37,097 nt of DNA from an uncultured Verrucomicrobiota bacterium (GTDB lineage: Bacteria > Verrucomicrobiota > Verrucomicrobiia > Verrucomicrobiales > DEV007), in the NCBI GenBank assembly GCA_902510815.1, contig CABXDI010000013.1:1-37097 (forward strand), written 5' to 3'. Shown here in pieces: positions 1-12,000 of this stretch; the first letter of the stretch is position 1, and every line of letters starts with the position of its first letter. The translations under genes and the position numbers were made by a program. Under the pieces are notes generated by a model, which did no database searches, was not told the origin of the DNA, and worked only from the letters and a program-made list of their open reading frames with translations.

Positions 1-3000
1 GATTGAGCTGTTAAAGTGCGTGTTGGGTAACTGCTGTTATTCGCAGGGTCTGTTGAGTAAGTGATTAACTCATCGTAGTTAGAGAACCCGTCACCATCTG
101 TGTCAGCGATGTCCTTAGTGAATGTGGCACCGATGGTCTTGTCAGTAGTCATACTCACAGATAGTGGGTTATTTGATCCACTGGCATCTCCAGTCCATTC
201 TGTGAAAACATATCCTGTTGCAGGTGTCGCTGTGACTGTTGCATTAGCGTTAAGCTTTTGCTGTTCTGTGCCGTTAAGCGAACCGTTAGTAACTGAATTT
301 AAAGTGAGGTCGACCGTAGGGTAACTTCCTTCGTCATTGGGGTCAGTTGAGTAGGTCACTAATTCTTGGAAGTTGCTAAAACCATCACTATCACTATCAG
401 CAGTGTCCTCTACAAAAGTGGCTCCAACTGTTTTATTTGAGTCCATTGTGAGAGATAATGGGTTATTTGATCCGCTCGCATCTCCAGACCACGCAGAGAA
501 AGCGTATCCAGAACTTGGAGTTGCACTAATAGAGGCAGTACTATTTTTCTTGTATGAGCTATCCGCTGTGATTGAACCATTAGTGACACTGCTTTTAGTC
601 AGGGTAACCGATGAGTACTCAGAGACAGGAGCGCCTGGGTCCTTGATATACCCTAGTCTTGTGTCTTCATCATACAAACCATTATCACGGATGTATACAG
701 CGAGAACATCGTTAAGACTTTGAGTTGGATCAGAGCTTTCAATTCTGGCGCCTTCCTTGGTTATGGGATCATACTTGAAGTCGAAAAATTTACCCGTTTT
801 TTGATCCAGCTTCATATACTTCACATCAGTGGATCCCTCAGGAATAACGAAAGACATTTTGTGAATCTTTCCGTATTTGTCGGGGTCGGTAATTGTAACA
901 GTAAAGTCTAGTAAGTCTGTCAGAGGTGTAATTGTTGAGGTTGAACCTGAGTCCGCAGCCATCTTTGAAACCTGACCATCCGTCAAGACTTTGGATACTT
1001 TCATCGCAACCTCAAAAGATGATTTTGAAGTGTTTTGTTCTCCTTCACTAAAGAAACTAATATTTTTGCCATCATCGGCTTTAGATTTAATTGAAATGAT
1101 GTCAGACTGGGCAGTGTTACCAAATTTGGCCAAGACTTCGGCGTCAGTGGTTCCTGTGTTCACTAGAGATGCTAGTGAACTCGTTTCCTCAGAAACACCA
1201 GAGCTTTGAGAACCGTCACCATTGAGGTCTTGGTTAAATGCTTTTTCATCAAGTTCTGATTCAATCTTAAATGAAGCGTTCCAATTAAGAACACCTGTCT
1301 CGGATATTGTGTATATAACCCAGTTCGTATTAGTTTCATTATTGAAGACATCCTCTTCTCTGATGGCTAGTAAATATGTATTGTCTGATTGCTGCTCAAC
1401 GGCAACGGGGGTGCTTGTGAATGATCCTGACCCGAAAGTTTCTGTTTCAGAAAATGTTGGCGTTCCTCCATTGCTATCAGTGATAGTTATTCTGCTAGCG
1501 GAATTTTTAATGTATAAGACATTATTGTCATCAATTTGAAGGCGGGCACCGGTTGAGTCAGTGTTGACGTCGGCTACATTTGAGTTGCTTCCTATTGAAT
1601 CAATGGATCCATTACCATCGATATCTTGATTGAATACTTTTTCCCAAGCTGTTGATTTTTCAGAATAAGCAAAAGTTGTCCAGTCCAGTTCTCCAGAAGA
1701 GTTAAGGGTGAATGTTTCGTAGGCCGTTGTAGTCGAATTGTTGAAAGTTTCTTTGATTCGAATGATAAGTTTATAATAAGTTGCGTCATCTTTCGTGAAT
1801 GATTCAACGGCGTAAGTTTCTACAGAAACCGAGGTTCCGTCTTCAAGGGTTTCGGTCTTATCAAAAGCAGGTTGAAAGCCGGAAGTGTCCTGGATAGGAA
1901 TATTGTTTCCATTTTGGAGTATTATGAAAAGCTCTCCTCCAGAGTTTTTCTTTAGTGTTTCACCTGTTGTGTCTGTTGCAATTGAAGCTAGTCCAGTTGT
2001 GCTAATCCCAACGCTTCCATCTCCATCAAGGTCCTGGGCAAAGTCAGGTTCTGATTTCTGAATTGTTGCGCTCCATGTTCCAGAGGACCAATCCAAAATC
2101 CCTGCATTACTTATGATGAATGTTTGCCAGTTAGTATAAGTGGTTTCGTTATCGCCCTCTTTACTTACTTCGATACCTTTGACGGCCATTTTATAAGTGC
2201 CGTTATCCTGTTTTTCAATAGCATGAGAAACTGATTTAAATGACCCTTCTGCCCATGTATCAGTGAAATCAAAAAGCACTGGAGCACCGGAGTCATCAAT
2301 AATAGGAATAACATTAGCGACTTTTGGATCAGAAATATAGAGTCCGTTTTCTGAGTCTTTCTTGAGTTTTTCTCCGACTGTATCGTGAATTGATGTTTGC
2401 AATACGGAAACCTTTATACCAGTGGTTCCGTCGTTGTTGAGGTCCTGGTTAAAACTTTCCTCAGTCTTGGCGATTCCTGATCCGAATGTTCCAGAATCCC
2501 AGTCAAGAATTCCAGTCGAACTTATCTGGAAAGTTTCCCAGAATGTTTCAGAATCATCTCCATTGGTCTCTACGATTTTGATTGCAAGTAGGTACTTGCC
2601 ATTAGCTTGTTTGGCGACCGCGTAGGCTGAACTTGTTCTTGAAAAACTGCCCCAGGTTTCTGAGTAATCAAAGTTCGGAGTTCCTCCATCTTGATCCCTT
2701 ATTACAATATTATTAGATCCATCAACAACCCAAAGTCCATTATCTGAGTCCTTTGCAAGTGTTTCCCCAGTGGAGTCAGTATTAATTGCAGTCCTTACTG
2801 CGCCTATACCTCCATCACCATTTAAGTCTTGGTTGAATTGTTCCTCGTATCCTGAAATTGAGCGAGTCCAGATATTTTTTTCCCAGTCCAAGACGCCTTT
2901 ACTTGAAACTGTTTGAAGTTCCCATTGTGTATTCGTTTCTCCATCCCATACACTAGTAACTTTGACGGCGATGAGATAATCAGTTGAGTTTTTTACATTG

Positions 3001-6000
3001 GTGAGAGCATAGGGATCTGATTGGTACGAGTATTGAGTATTTCCTTCGGTCCCACTCTCTGCATATTTTAATCTTATTGGGCCACCACCTGAATCAATAA
3101 TTTGAATAGTTGATTCAGTGTTTGTGATAATAAAAAGATTGTTTGAGTCGTCATTTTTTAATGAGTCACTGGAAGGGGATACATCAATAAGGGTGAGGCT
3201 CGAACTGTCAAACCCAATGGCTCCGTCCCCATTAAGGTCTTGATTGAAATTTGGTTCATAATTACTAATTTCAGAAATCCAAGTCGAAGTTTCCCATGAG
3301 ATGACGCCTTTGGAATCTAGGGAGAATATTTCCCAATTAGTTTGTTCATTCCCGTTGAAAGTTTCTTCTCTCTTAATCGCTAATTTGAAGGTACCGTCAC
3401 CTTGAAGTTCTACAGCGTAGGATTGAGACTTGAATGAGTCTTTACCAAAAGACTGAGAAAAATCAAAGGTTGGGGAACCTCCTTCTGGATCACTGATTCT
3501 AATGGGATTGTCTTGTCCTTTTAGTATGATGTAAAGCGCGTTGTCAGAGTCCTTCTTGAGGAATGAGTTCGATTCATTGTTTTGGTCTGACGAAGAATCT
3601 GTTGCGACCTCTTTCAAAATATCCGCAGTCAGTCCGATTCCTCCGTCACCATTAAGGTCCTGTTTGAATTGTGATTCAAAGGCAAGAATTGAGGATGACC
3701 AAGAGGCATTCTCCCAGTCGAACTGTCCCTGATTATTCAGGGTAAGGATTTCCCAGTCTGTGAAAGTTTCTCCACTCGCATTCTTATGGATGTGTTTTAC
3801 TGCTAGTAAATAACCAGTCAGAATATTGGCATCATTGAGAATGGCCTCTGCTGCATATGCGCTTGAAGTGTGTTCTTCAGTTCCTCTTTGAGTGGTCCAG
3901 GAATCATTGTTGAAGAAGTTAGCAGCGTATCCAGATTGGTCTGTGACTTTGACTGGGTCCGTTCCATCCATAATAATATAGAGTGCATTTTCTGCGCTTT
4001 TCTTAAGGTATGTTGTGCTTTGATTGGTGTCACCTTTTGAGTCAGTGGTCACATTGGATAAAGAGTAAACATTGAAACCAATTCCATCGTCTCCGTTAAG
4101 GTCTTGGCCGAAGTCAGATTCTGAGTCAACGATCGATTCTAGCCATGAAGATTGTTCCCAATTAAAGGTTCCCGTGCTGCTTATAGTGTGGATATTCCAA
4201 AACGTTCTGATTTCAGAATTGCCACTTGGGTTGGTGAATGTTTCAATTTGTTTTACTGCTAATTTATATGTGCCGTTTTCCTGTTTTTCGAGAGCATAAG
4301 CGGAAGAGACAAAAGAACTGTCTCCCCAATTGTCTGAATAATTGAAGGCAGGGGTTGATCCATTTTCATCAATGATAGCTATGTATTTATCATCGTCCTT
4401 AATGAATAAGGCGCCACTTTGTTCTAGGTAAATTTTTATTCCATTAGTGTCAGTGCTAACTTCAGTAAAATTGGATGTATTGAATCCTATTGCTCCATCT
4501 CCGTTCATGTCCTGATTGAAGCTGGCTTCTTGCGAGGCTATTGATGAGCTGATGCTTGCAGTTTCCCAGTCTAGGATGAGTTTGCTGTCTACGAGTTGAA
4601 GTGTAAAAACCTCCCAAGATATATTAGATTTTACATTATCTCCATTCTTACGAGACTCTTCTTGTCTTACCGCTAATTTATAAGTTCCATTTTCTTGTTT
4701 TTCTACAGCGTAGGTTTTTGAAGAGAATGATCCGTCTTCCCAAGTTGCTTGATGATCAAATGAAGGAGTGCCTCCCCATTGGTCTTGAACGGTATAGTAA
4801 TCAGTGCTTTCTATAGAATCAAAAATGTAAACGCCATTGTCTTGATCTATTTTAACGATTGCTCCTTGAGAGTCTGTATTGAGTAATGTTAAAGAGCTTA
4901 AATTGAAGCCTGTACTACCATCTCCGTTCATATCTTGACCGAATCGTTCTTCCCAAGGAGATATGGATCCCCAACTTGACTGTTCAAAATTAATGACACC
5001 CTCTTCTGATGCAGTTAGAACCTCCCACATTGAGTTCTCCGTAACTTCACCGTTCAGGCTGGTTTTCATTGTGTATTTAACCGCGATTTTGTAGACGCTT
5101 TTATCATTTTCAGTAACTTTAGCTACGGCGAAGGCTTTGGCTGATTCTCCATAATTTTCTTCTTCATCCATGGAACTGAAGTCAAATGATTCAGTGCCGC
5201 CCCACTCATTAGTTATAGATAAAAATTTATCGTCTTCCTTTTTGATATATAGCGCACCGTCAGAGTCCTTATATAATTTGAGTCCAGCGGTATCGGTCTC
5301 AGCTGCTATTAATTTTGAGGTATCAAATCCTATGCTTCCATCTTCGTTAAGGTCTTGGTTGAAGATCTCCTCAAAAGCCATCACTGACTGAGTCCATACT
5401 TCTTGCTCCCAGTCTAATATAGCTTCTTCATTTTGAATTGTAAGAGTGTGAATTTGCCACTGAGTTTCAGTCCTTTGGTTTGAAGATCCGTTATTATTAT
5501 CGTCCTGATCAGAGTCGCCATTAGGATCGCCATTAGGATCGCCATTAGGATCGCCATTAGGATTACCATTAGGATTACCATTAGGATTACCATTAGGATC
5601 GCCGCCTTGAGTAAAGTTATCAGAATTTCCATTCTGTCCGGTCGCCAGGGAGCCTCCTCCGCCTGGAGAGGAGCTATAAGAATCAGTAATTCTTACAGCT
5701 AAACGATAACTACCATCCCCTTGTTTTTCGACTGCGATTGCATCTGAAATATGTTTTCCTCCTGGAAAAGTCTCAGAATATGTAAGTCTGGGAATACCCC
5801 CGTAACTATCTTTGACTTGATAAGTGGCAACTCCGTCTATTAACCATAGGTTACCATCACTATCTTTCTTGAGGGTTGCACCTGAGGTGTCAGTATCAAT
5901 TGACTCGAGTGACGCGACATTGAATCCAATGACTGAATCATTATTGAAGTCCTGATTAAATTCAGTCTCAAGTGAAATTAAAGATTCAATAAAGCGAACG

Positions 6001-9000
6001 TTTTCGAAGGATAAGATACCAGATGAGTTAAGAGAAAAGACTTCATAGCTTTCATTAGTCTCTTGTTGGTTGGTTCCTTGAATTGTGTAGGTGTCATTCA
6101 TCTTTTTGACGAGTTGATAACCTGTATTAGTTGACTCAACTGCAAAAACAACGTGAGTGCTTGAACCTCCTGGGTATGAGCTAGAGTGTTCTAGCTTTGC
6201 AGGATTTTCCCCTTCATCTAAAACAAGAATATTTGTTTCTCCATCAATGATCCAGATGTTACCTTCTGAATCTTTCTTGAGTAGAGCGCCTGATGTGTCT
6301 GTGCTAACTGAAGTGAGGCTTGCTGTATTAAACCCAATTACACCATCACCGTTCAGGTCCTGTTTGAATATAGCTTCGGAGGTGACTATTGATGATAGGT
6401 ATTGTCCTTCCCAGTCAAAAACACCAGTGCTGCTTATGTTGTGAAGAACCCAGTCAGTGAAATTTTCCTTATTCCCTTGCTCTCCTCTGAGGCCTTCCTT
6501 TTTGATAACTAATTTATATGAACCATTGTCCAATTGCTCGATGGCAATGAGTGACTGGTTCACAGATTCGCTAAAATTGCCATCTGACCAACTATAATTT
6601 TCATCAAGATTGCTAACTGGATTTCCTCCGTCGTCGACAATTCTGATAAGTTTTTCATTGTTTACAACGAAATGGTTGCTAGTTGTTCCAAAATCATCAT
6701 TCAGGCCATCAATGGGGGCTCCCTTAACAAAGTAAATTGAACCGTTATTGCTATCTTTCTTTAAGGTAGAGTTAGTTGTGTCAGTGTCGACATTGACCAG
6801 TGAACTGGAGTCAGGAGCTCCTTGGCCGTCATCCTCTACTACGACCCGAATTTGAATTGGGGTTGTGTTGCCCAGGTCATCTTTAAAAGTAACTTCAAAA
6901 AATTCCTCGCCTGCAAACCCCTCATTAGGTTTATATGACCATTCTCCTGAGTCGACATCTATACTTGCTTCGCCTGAAGTAGGAGGTGAGGAAATACTAA
7001 AATTGTTTCCCGTGCGTCCGTCATCATCCTGAACTTCAAGGAAGATATTTATGAAGTTGCCATTTTTTGAAGTGAAAGCATCAATACCACCCAAGATCTG
7101 AGTAGGAGACCCGCTATCATTTTGAGGTTGATCTCCCGCAATCCTAACTACTAAGGAATTAATTTCCCAGTTGGGTGAATTTGGGCTTTTAACGACTTCA
7201 TCCCAAGCTGCAATGAAACGAATCTTTATTGTGCTATTTTCATTTAGTCCATTAAGTCTGGCTATACTTGCAATGAAGTTGTTATCTAGGTATCTATCTG
7301 AGTCACCGGTGAATGCCGATTTTTGAAATAAAGCGTGCTGGCCTTGAATGGAATCAGAGTTATAACCATTTTCAAACAAATCTTCTTTTTCGATTCTTTG
7401 GAAATCTCCCTCATTAATTGAGAATTCAATGCCTGCCCCGTCCCAATCAGATTCGATGCTGTATCTATGATTTAAAAGAATTTCAATATCACAATTCTGA
7501 GTAATGGTGATTTCTGGGCTTGTTAAATAATTCGTTGATGGTCCCGCATCATTACCTGGTAATTGCCAAGTTTTTCTTTCTGAATTGTAGTTGGCGTCAA
7601 CAGGATTTGTTCCTTCGGTACTTTGGATGAAGTCGCCATCACCTTCTTCAAAATTTTGAGAGTAAAGTATTTCTTGGTTATTACCCTCACCATTATTTGG
7701 ATTGCCTCCGCCACCATTAGGATTTTTTATATCTATCATGAGCGGGCTCGCAAAACTCCCGACTGCTCCTCCTGTCGTGATGACAGCGCTTGTATCGCTG
7801 TTCTCATACGTCACTCCTGTGCTCACATCGTACACCTTGAAACTAATCGTCTCGTCTCCTCCTGCTGCATTCACCTGGGCATTCACCCATGCAACACCTC
7901 CATTAATAATCACCTCTTGCTTGCCTCTCAACTCACTCCCCACATAAATCGCCACCACATCCCCGGTCTCTGCAACTTCTCCCTCGATTGTCACCTGGCC
8001 AATTAATGTCGCAGAATTGTTTGCGTAGACTACAACATTCCCAAAACTTTCTGGGTTAGGACCACCGTTAGGATCACCGCCGCCATCTCCTGATTCATCG
8101 AGCTCTCCATTCACTAATATCCAACCATTGGGTAGAGATTGAGGTGTTCCCGATATAGATCCTGAATTAACACCACTTAAATTGGCTCCTGAGAAGTTTG
8201 CTGCATCGATGTTAGCTCCAGCAAGGTTTGCTCCCTCTAGGTTGGCTCCTCCGAGGTTTGTGTCAATGAAAACGGCTCCAACAAGGTTGGCACCTCTTAA
8301 GTTAGCTCCTCCGAGATCGGCTCTAGTAAGATCGGCTCCCTCTAGGTTGGCTCCTTCTAAGTTGGCTTCAACGAGAATAGCTTCAGCGAGGTTAGCTCCT
8401 TTCAGGTTGGCCATTTGTAGAGAGCCTTCAACCATAATAGCTCCTGAGAGGGCGGCATTAGGTTTAATTTGATGGCTAACTAAATCTCCTTGAGGTTGGT
8501 TTGGATAGTTATTACTAATTTCAAATTTTCCTGTTCTAAGTCCCGTTTCAGTATCAAGGCTCTCTTCGACCCATTGTCCCTTGCCTTCGCCACCGTTTGG
8601 GTCACCGCCTCCACCATTGGGATCACTATTAGGATTCTTGATTTCTATCATGAGCGGGCTCGCAAAACTCCCGACTGACCCCCCGGTCGTGATTACAGCG
8701 CTTGTATCGCTATTTTCATATGTCGCTCCTTTGCTCGCATCGTATAACCTGAAACTAATCGTCTCGTCTCCTCCTGCTGCGTTCACTTGGGCATTCACCC
8801 ATGCAACACCTCCATTAATAATCACTTCTTGCTTGCCTCTCAATTCACTCCCCACATAAATCGCCACCACATCCCCGGTCTCTGCAACTTCTCCCTCGAT
8901 TGTCACTTGACCAATTAATGTCGCAGAATTGTTTGCGTAAACTACAACATTCCCAAAACTTTCTGGATTAGGATCGCCATTAGGATCGCCATTAGGATCG

Positions 9001-12000
9001 CCATTAGGCGTACTATTAGCAGTTCCAGCAACTGTGATAGGCAAAAACTGGAATGGCTTGCCACCGTGTACATTAAACTCGATTGTGTAAGACCCGGCAA
9101 CTTCCACAGGAACAGTTCCAAAAAGTCTAGCCGGCCTTGAAGTTCCATCATAATTAATCCATTCGGGCTTGGAATCAGCAAATCGCAGGTTGCCGTATTG
9201 ATCACTCATGTATGTGTCATCATCGTCTAGGTCTTCTAAGACAATCGGAATATCAAAATTTTCGCTAGGTGAAAAGTTGTAAGCCGAACTCAGATTTAAT
9301 ACTTTTAAATTACCGTCAAAGCTTACCTCAATAGAAAAGGGGCCAAATACGGCGGACTGATTGCCGTTGGAAGCTGCGATTGTAATGCCACTGTAAGTTC
9401 CTCCATCATTAGTAAGTGGGGTCCCAAAAATTCGACCGGTTGAGGTATCCAATCTCAGCCAGTCAGGGAGATTCGATGCGGAAAATGAGACGATGCCTTC
9501 AACCTGCGAACCTTTTAGTAAGGAGGGCTTAAAATCATATGGTCTCATTGCCATCAATCTAGTTCGAGGACTTCCGACTAAACGAAGAGAATTATCATTG
9601 GGAACGACAATAATCGAAAATAAAACCGAACGAATATGAACGTGCGGAGTTTCAAATTTAATGAACAGATCCTTGTATTCGCCAATATCATCATTAGATG
9701 GAGTCAGCGTAATCCCTAGGGAATCCTTCTGTAACCATGACGGATTGAACTCATTGTTCGGTTGTTTCAAAGAGCGTACCGAAAAATTAAAATCACCTTC
9801 AATTGAACCTTGTATATTAAAAGAATGGGTTTGCGTTTGTCCGGCAGTTACCTGCAGATCAACTAAATTAGTAATGGTGAAACCAGGTTTATTCGGTTCC
9901 CGAAAGAAAAGCTGGAAAGGGTCTGTAAAGACCTCGGTTGTGCCGTCAAAAACGCTAATCTTTATTGGGGAACTCTCAGCTTCATGGCCTATATCGGTTT
10001 GCCCATAAAGTTCCCCAGTCTTGGAATTAAAGGAGAGACCTTCAATTTCGTTTGGTCGGCTGGGATCGGCAAAATGAAGACTGAAGCTAAGATGATCCTG
10101 CGGAGTATCAGGATCTGTAACCACCATAGGGATACTGAAAGCTGTTCCGTTCGAAATTGTTTGCGAAATTGGACCACTTACTATTACCGGGGGTTGATTC
10201 GCTGTGTTTCCCTGCGGGAAATAAACAGAGAGCAGATAATCTATCTGATCACTCATCCCCTTGGCACGGGCTTCATCATATACCTGCTCTAATCCTTTAT
10301 AGCGGAAGACCTGAAATCCATTTCTATCATCACTCCAATAACCCTTGGTCCAATCTCCAGTTTGTAAGCCTGCAAAATAACCTCTAAAGTCGCTATTGTT
10401 TGCGGGGATAATACTCTGATAATGTTCTAGCCTAGCTTTGAAATCTATGGCTTTTGGAAGGTGATCCAGTTCAATAGCCAATTTTGCTGAGGGAATGATT
10501 CCCCAAAAATGAAAGATAGGTGCTAAATTCTTATTGTTCGCAAATGAAGCTTTGCGGATAAAGTCGTCGTCCGCTATTCCGTAATTAATTACGCGATTGC
10601 CTTGGGCTCCCACATTCATAAATACAGCATGAGTATTACCAACAGACTCCCAACCGTATAGATTAGCTAATTCCACAAACTTGCCATGACCGCGTGACTG
10701 ATAACGAATTTCGTTCCAGACATAGTTCAATTCGGTTGTCTCCTCATTCCAGGCCTGGTCCCATTGCTCAAAATCGTAGCTCATACGTTTGTTTGCAGAG
10801 AAATTAGGCGAAATCATCCAATCAATAGCTGCCTGATCAAGACTCAAGCCCTGATCAATTGATTGCGCCATGGCGTCAGTAGTAAGATCAAGCCCGTAGG
10901 TGAGATTGTAGGCGGCTACTGCAGGAAGGTTAACATTCGATTCCTGTTCTTGATAACCCAAAGTCGGATAGTTGTGAGCATGACTCATTTCATGCAAAAC
11001 AATAAACTCAGCAGATATTCCACCTGAATTTGAATTAGGGCGAGGGTCGAGAAAGTTCTCCCATGAATCAAGATCATTTGCGGGAACTAGTGGCAATGGA
11101 TTTGCTGCAGGCGCCGCAGTGCCTCCCGCCACATTCTGCCGATCCGCCATAAAAAAATAAGGACGAGCACGCTCTAGAGAGCGACCGCCAACAACGGAAA
11201 AGGCATCAAGTATTGAGTCCCACTCAGCAAGGATTTCTTGAGGAGACAACGTTCCCTTATCAAAAAGTGCTCTAGGAGCTGATAATTGGACCTTGTCCGA
11301 TTCAAACTCTACCCAAGGAACGTTGGCCGTCGCTTTTGCGGCTTCCCATTCCTGTTGCGTTGTTTCAGATCCAGTCCGTGTGGAGAAATATGGCGTCTTT
11401 ACCGCACCTACGACCGCAACTGATAGGTCAGCCAGATTTGACCCGTCAGGTACTCGAACAAGAATCGAACCACCCATCGGATTCATCACCTGAACGGTTG
11501 TGGTGTTTATACCGTAGGAAAGGCTGATGCGATTCAGACGGTTATAAGGGCGCACGTAATATGTGTTCCAAAAGTGAACCCCAACCAATACTCGAAAATT
11601 TTTACCGAGGACCTCCTCTGGAAAAGTTAACGAAACAATTTCACCTGGCGCCGAATAATAGCCAGTCATTCTATAGGCATGCTCACTACCATTTTCTTGA
11701 ACCCCAGGAGTTTTATTATATGTCCCATTAATTGTAATGTTGGCTGGGTTTGAATTTGTTGTCCGAAGAGCATCTACCTTGGGGACTCCAGGCCAAACTG
11801 CTGCTTCTTCAAACACAAAACCCTCAAGTGACTGTAAATCCCCACCAACATACAAATCATCAAGCATCCATTGCTTCACGAAAAAGACAGTCTGTGCCAC
11901 TAAATCAAGATCGCTCAACGGCACTCTGTCCTCGCTTTTAAAAAGCGCATCGTACTTGTCTTCATATGTTTTTAGGAAAATCTTGAGTTCAGAAAGCGCA

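Noticed and set aside
5414-5632. Minus-strand 72-aa ORF with MVILMAIL repeats
   Set aside because: It is an out-of-frame reading of the 12-bp GDPN minisatellite inside the giant M60 gene.
1200-6815. Dockerin type I domains
   Set aside because: NQDLNGDG resembles one dockerin calcium loop, but each 140-residue unit has only one loop and no paired second half.
8182-8472. Plus-strand ORF rich in LAP/SAP repeats
   Set aside because: It is the antisense of the pentapeptide block; its regularity comes from the 15-bp coding period on the other strand.
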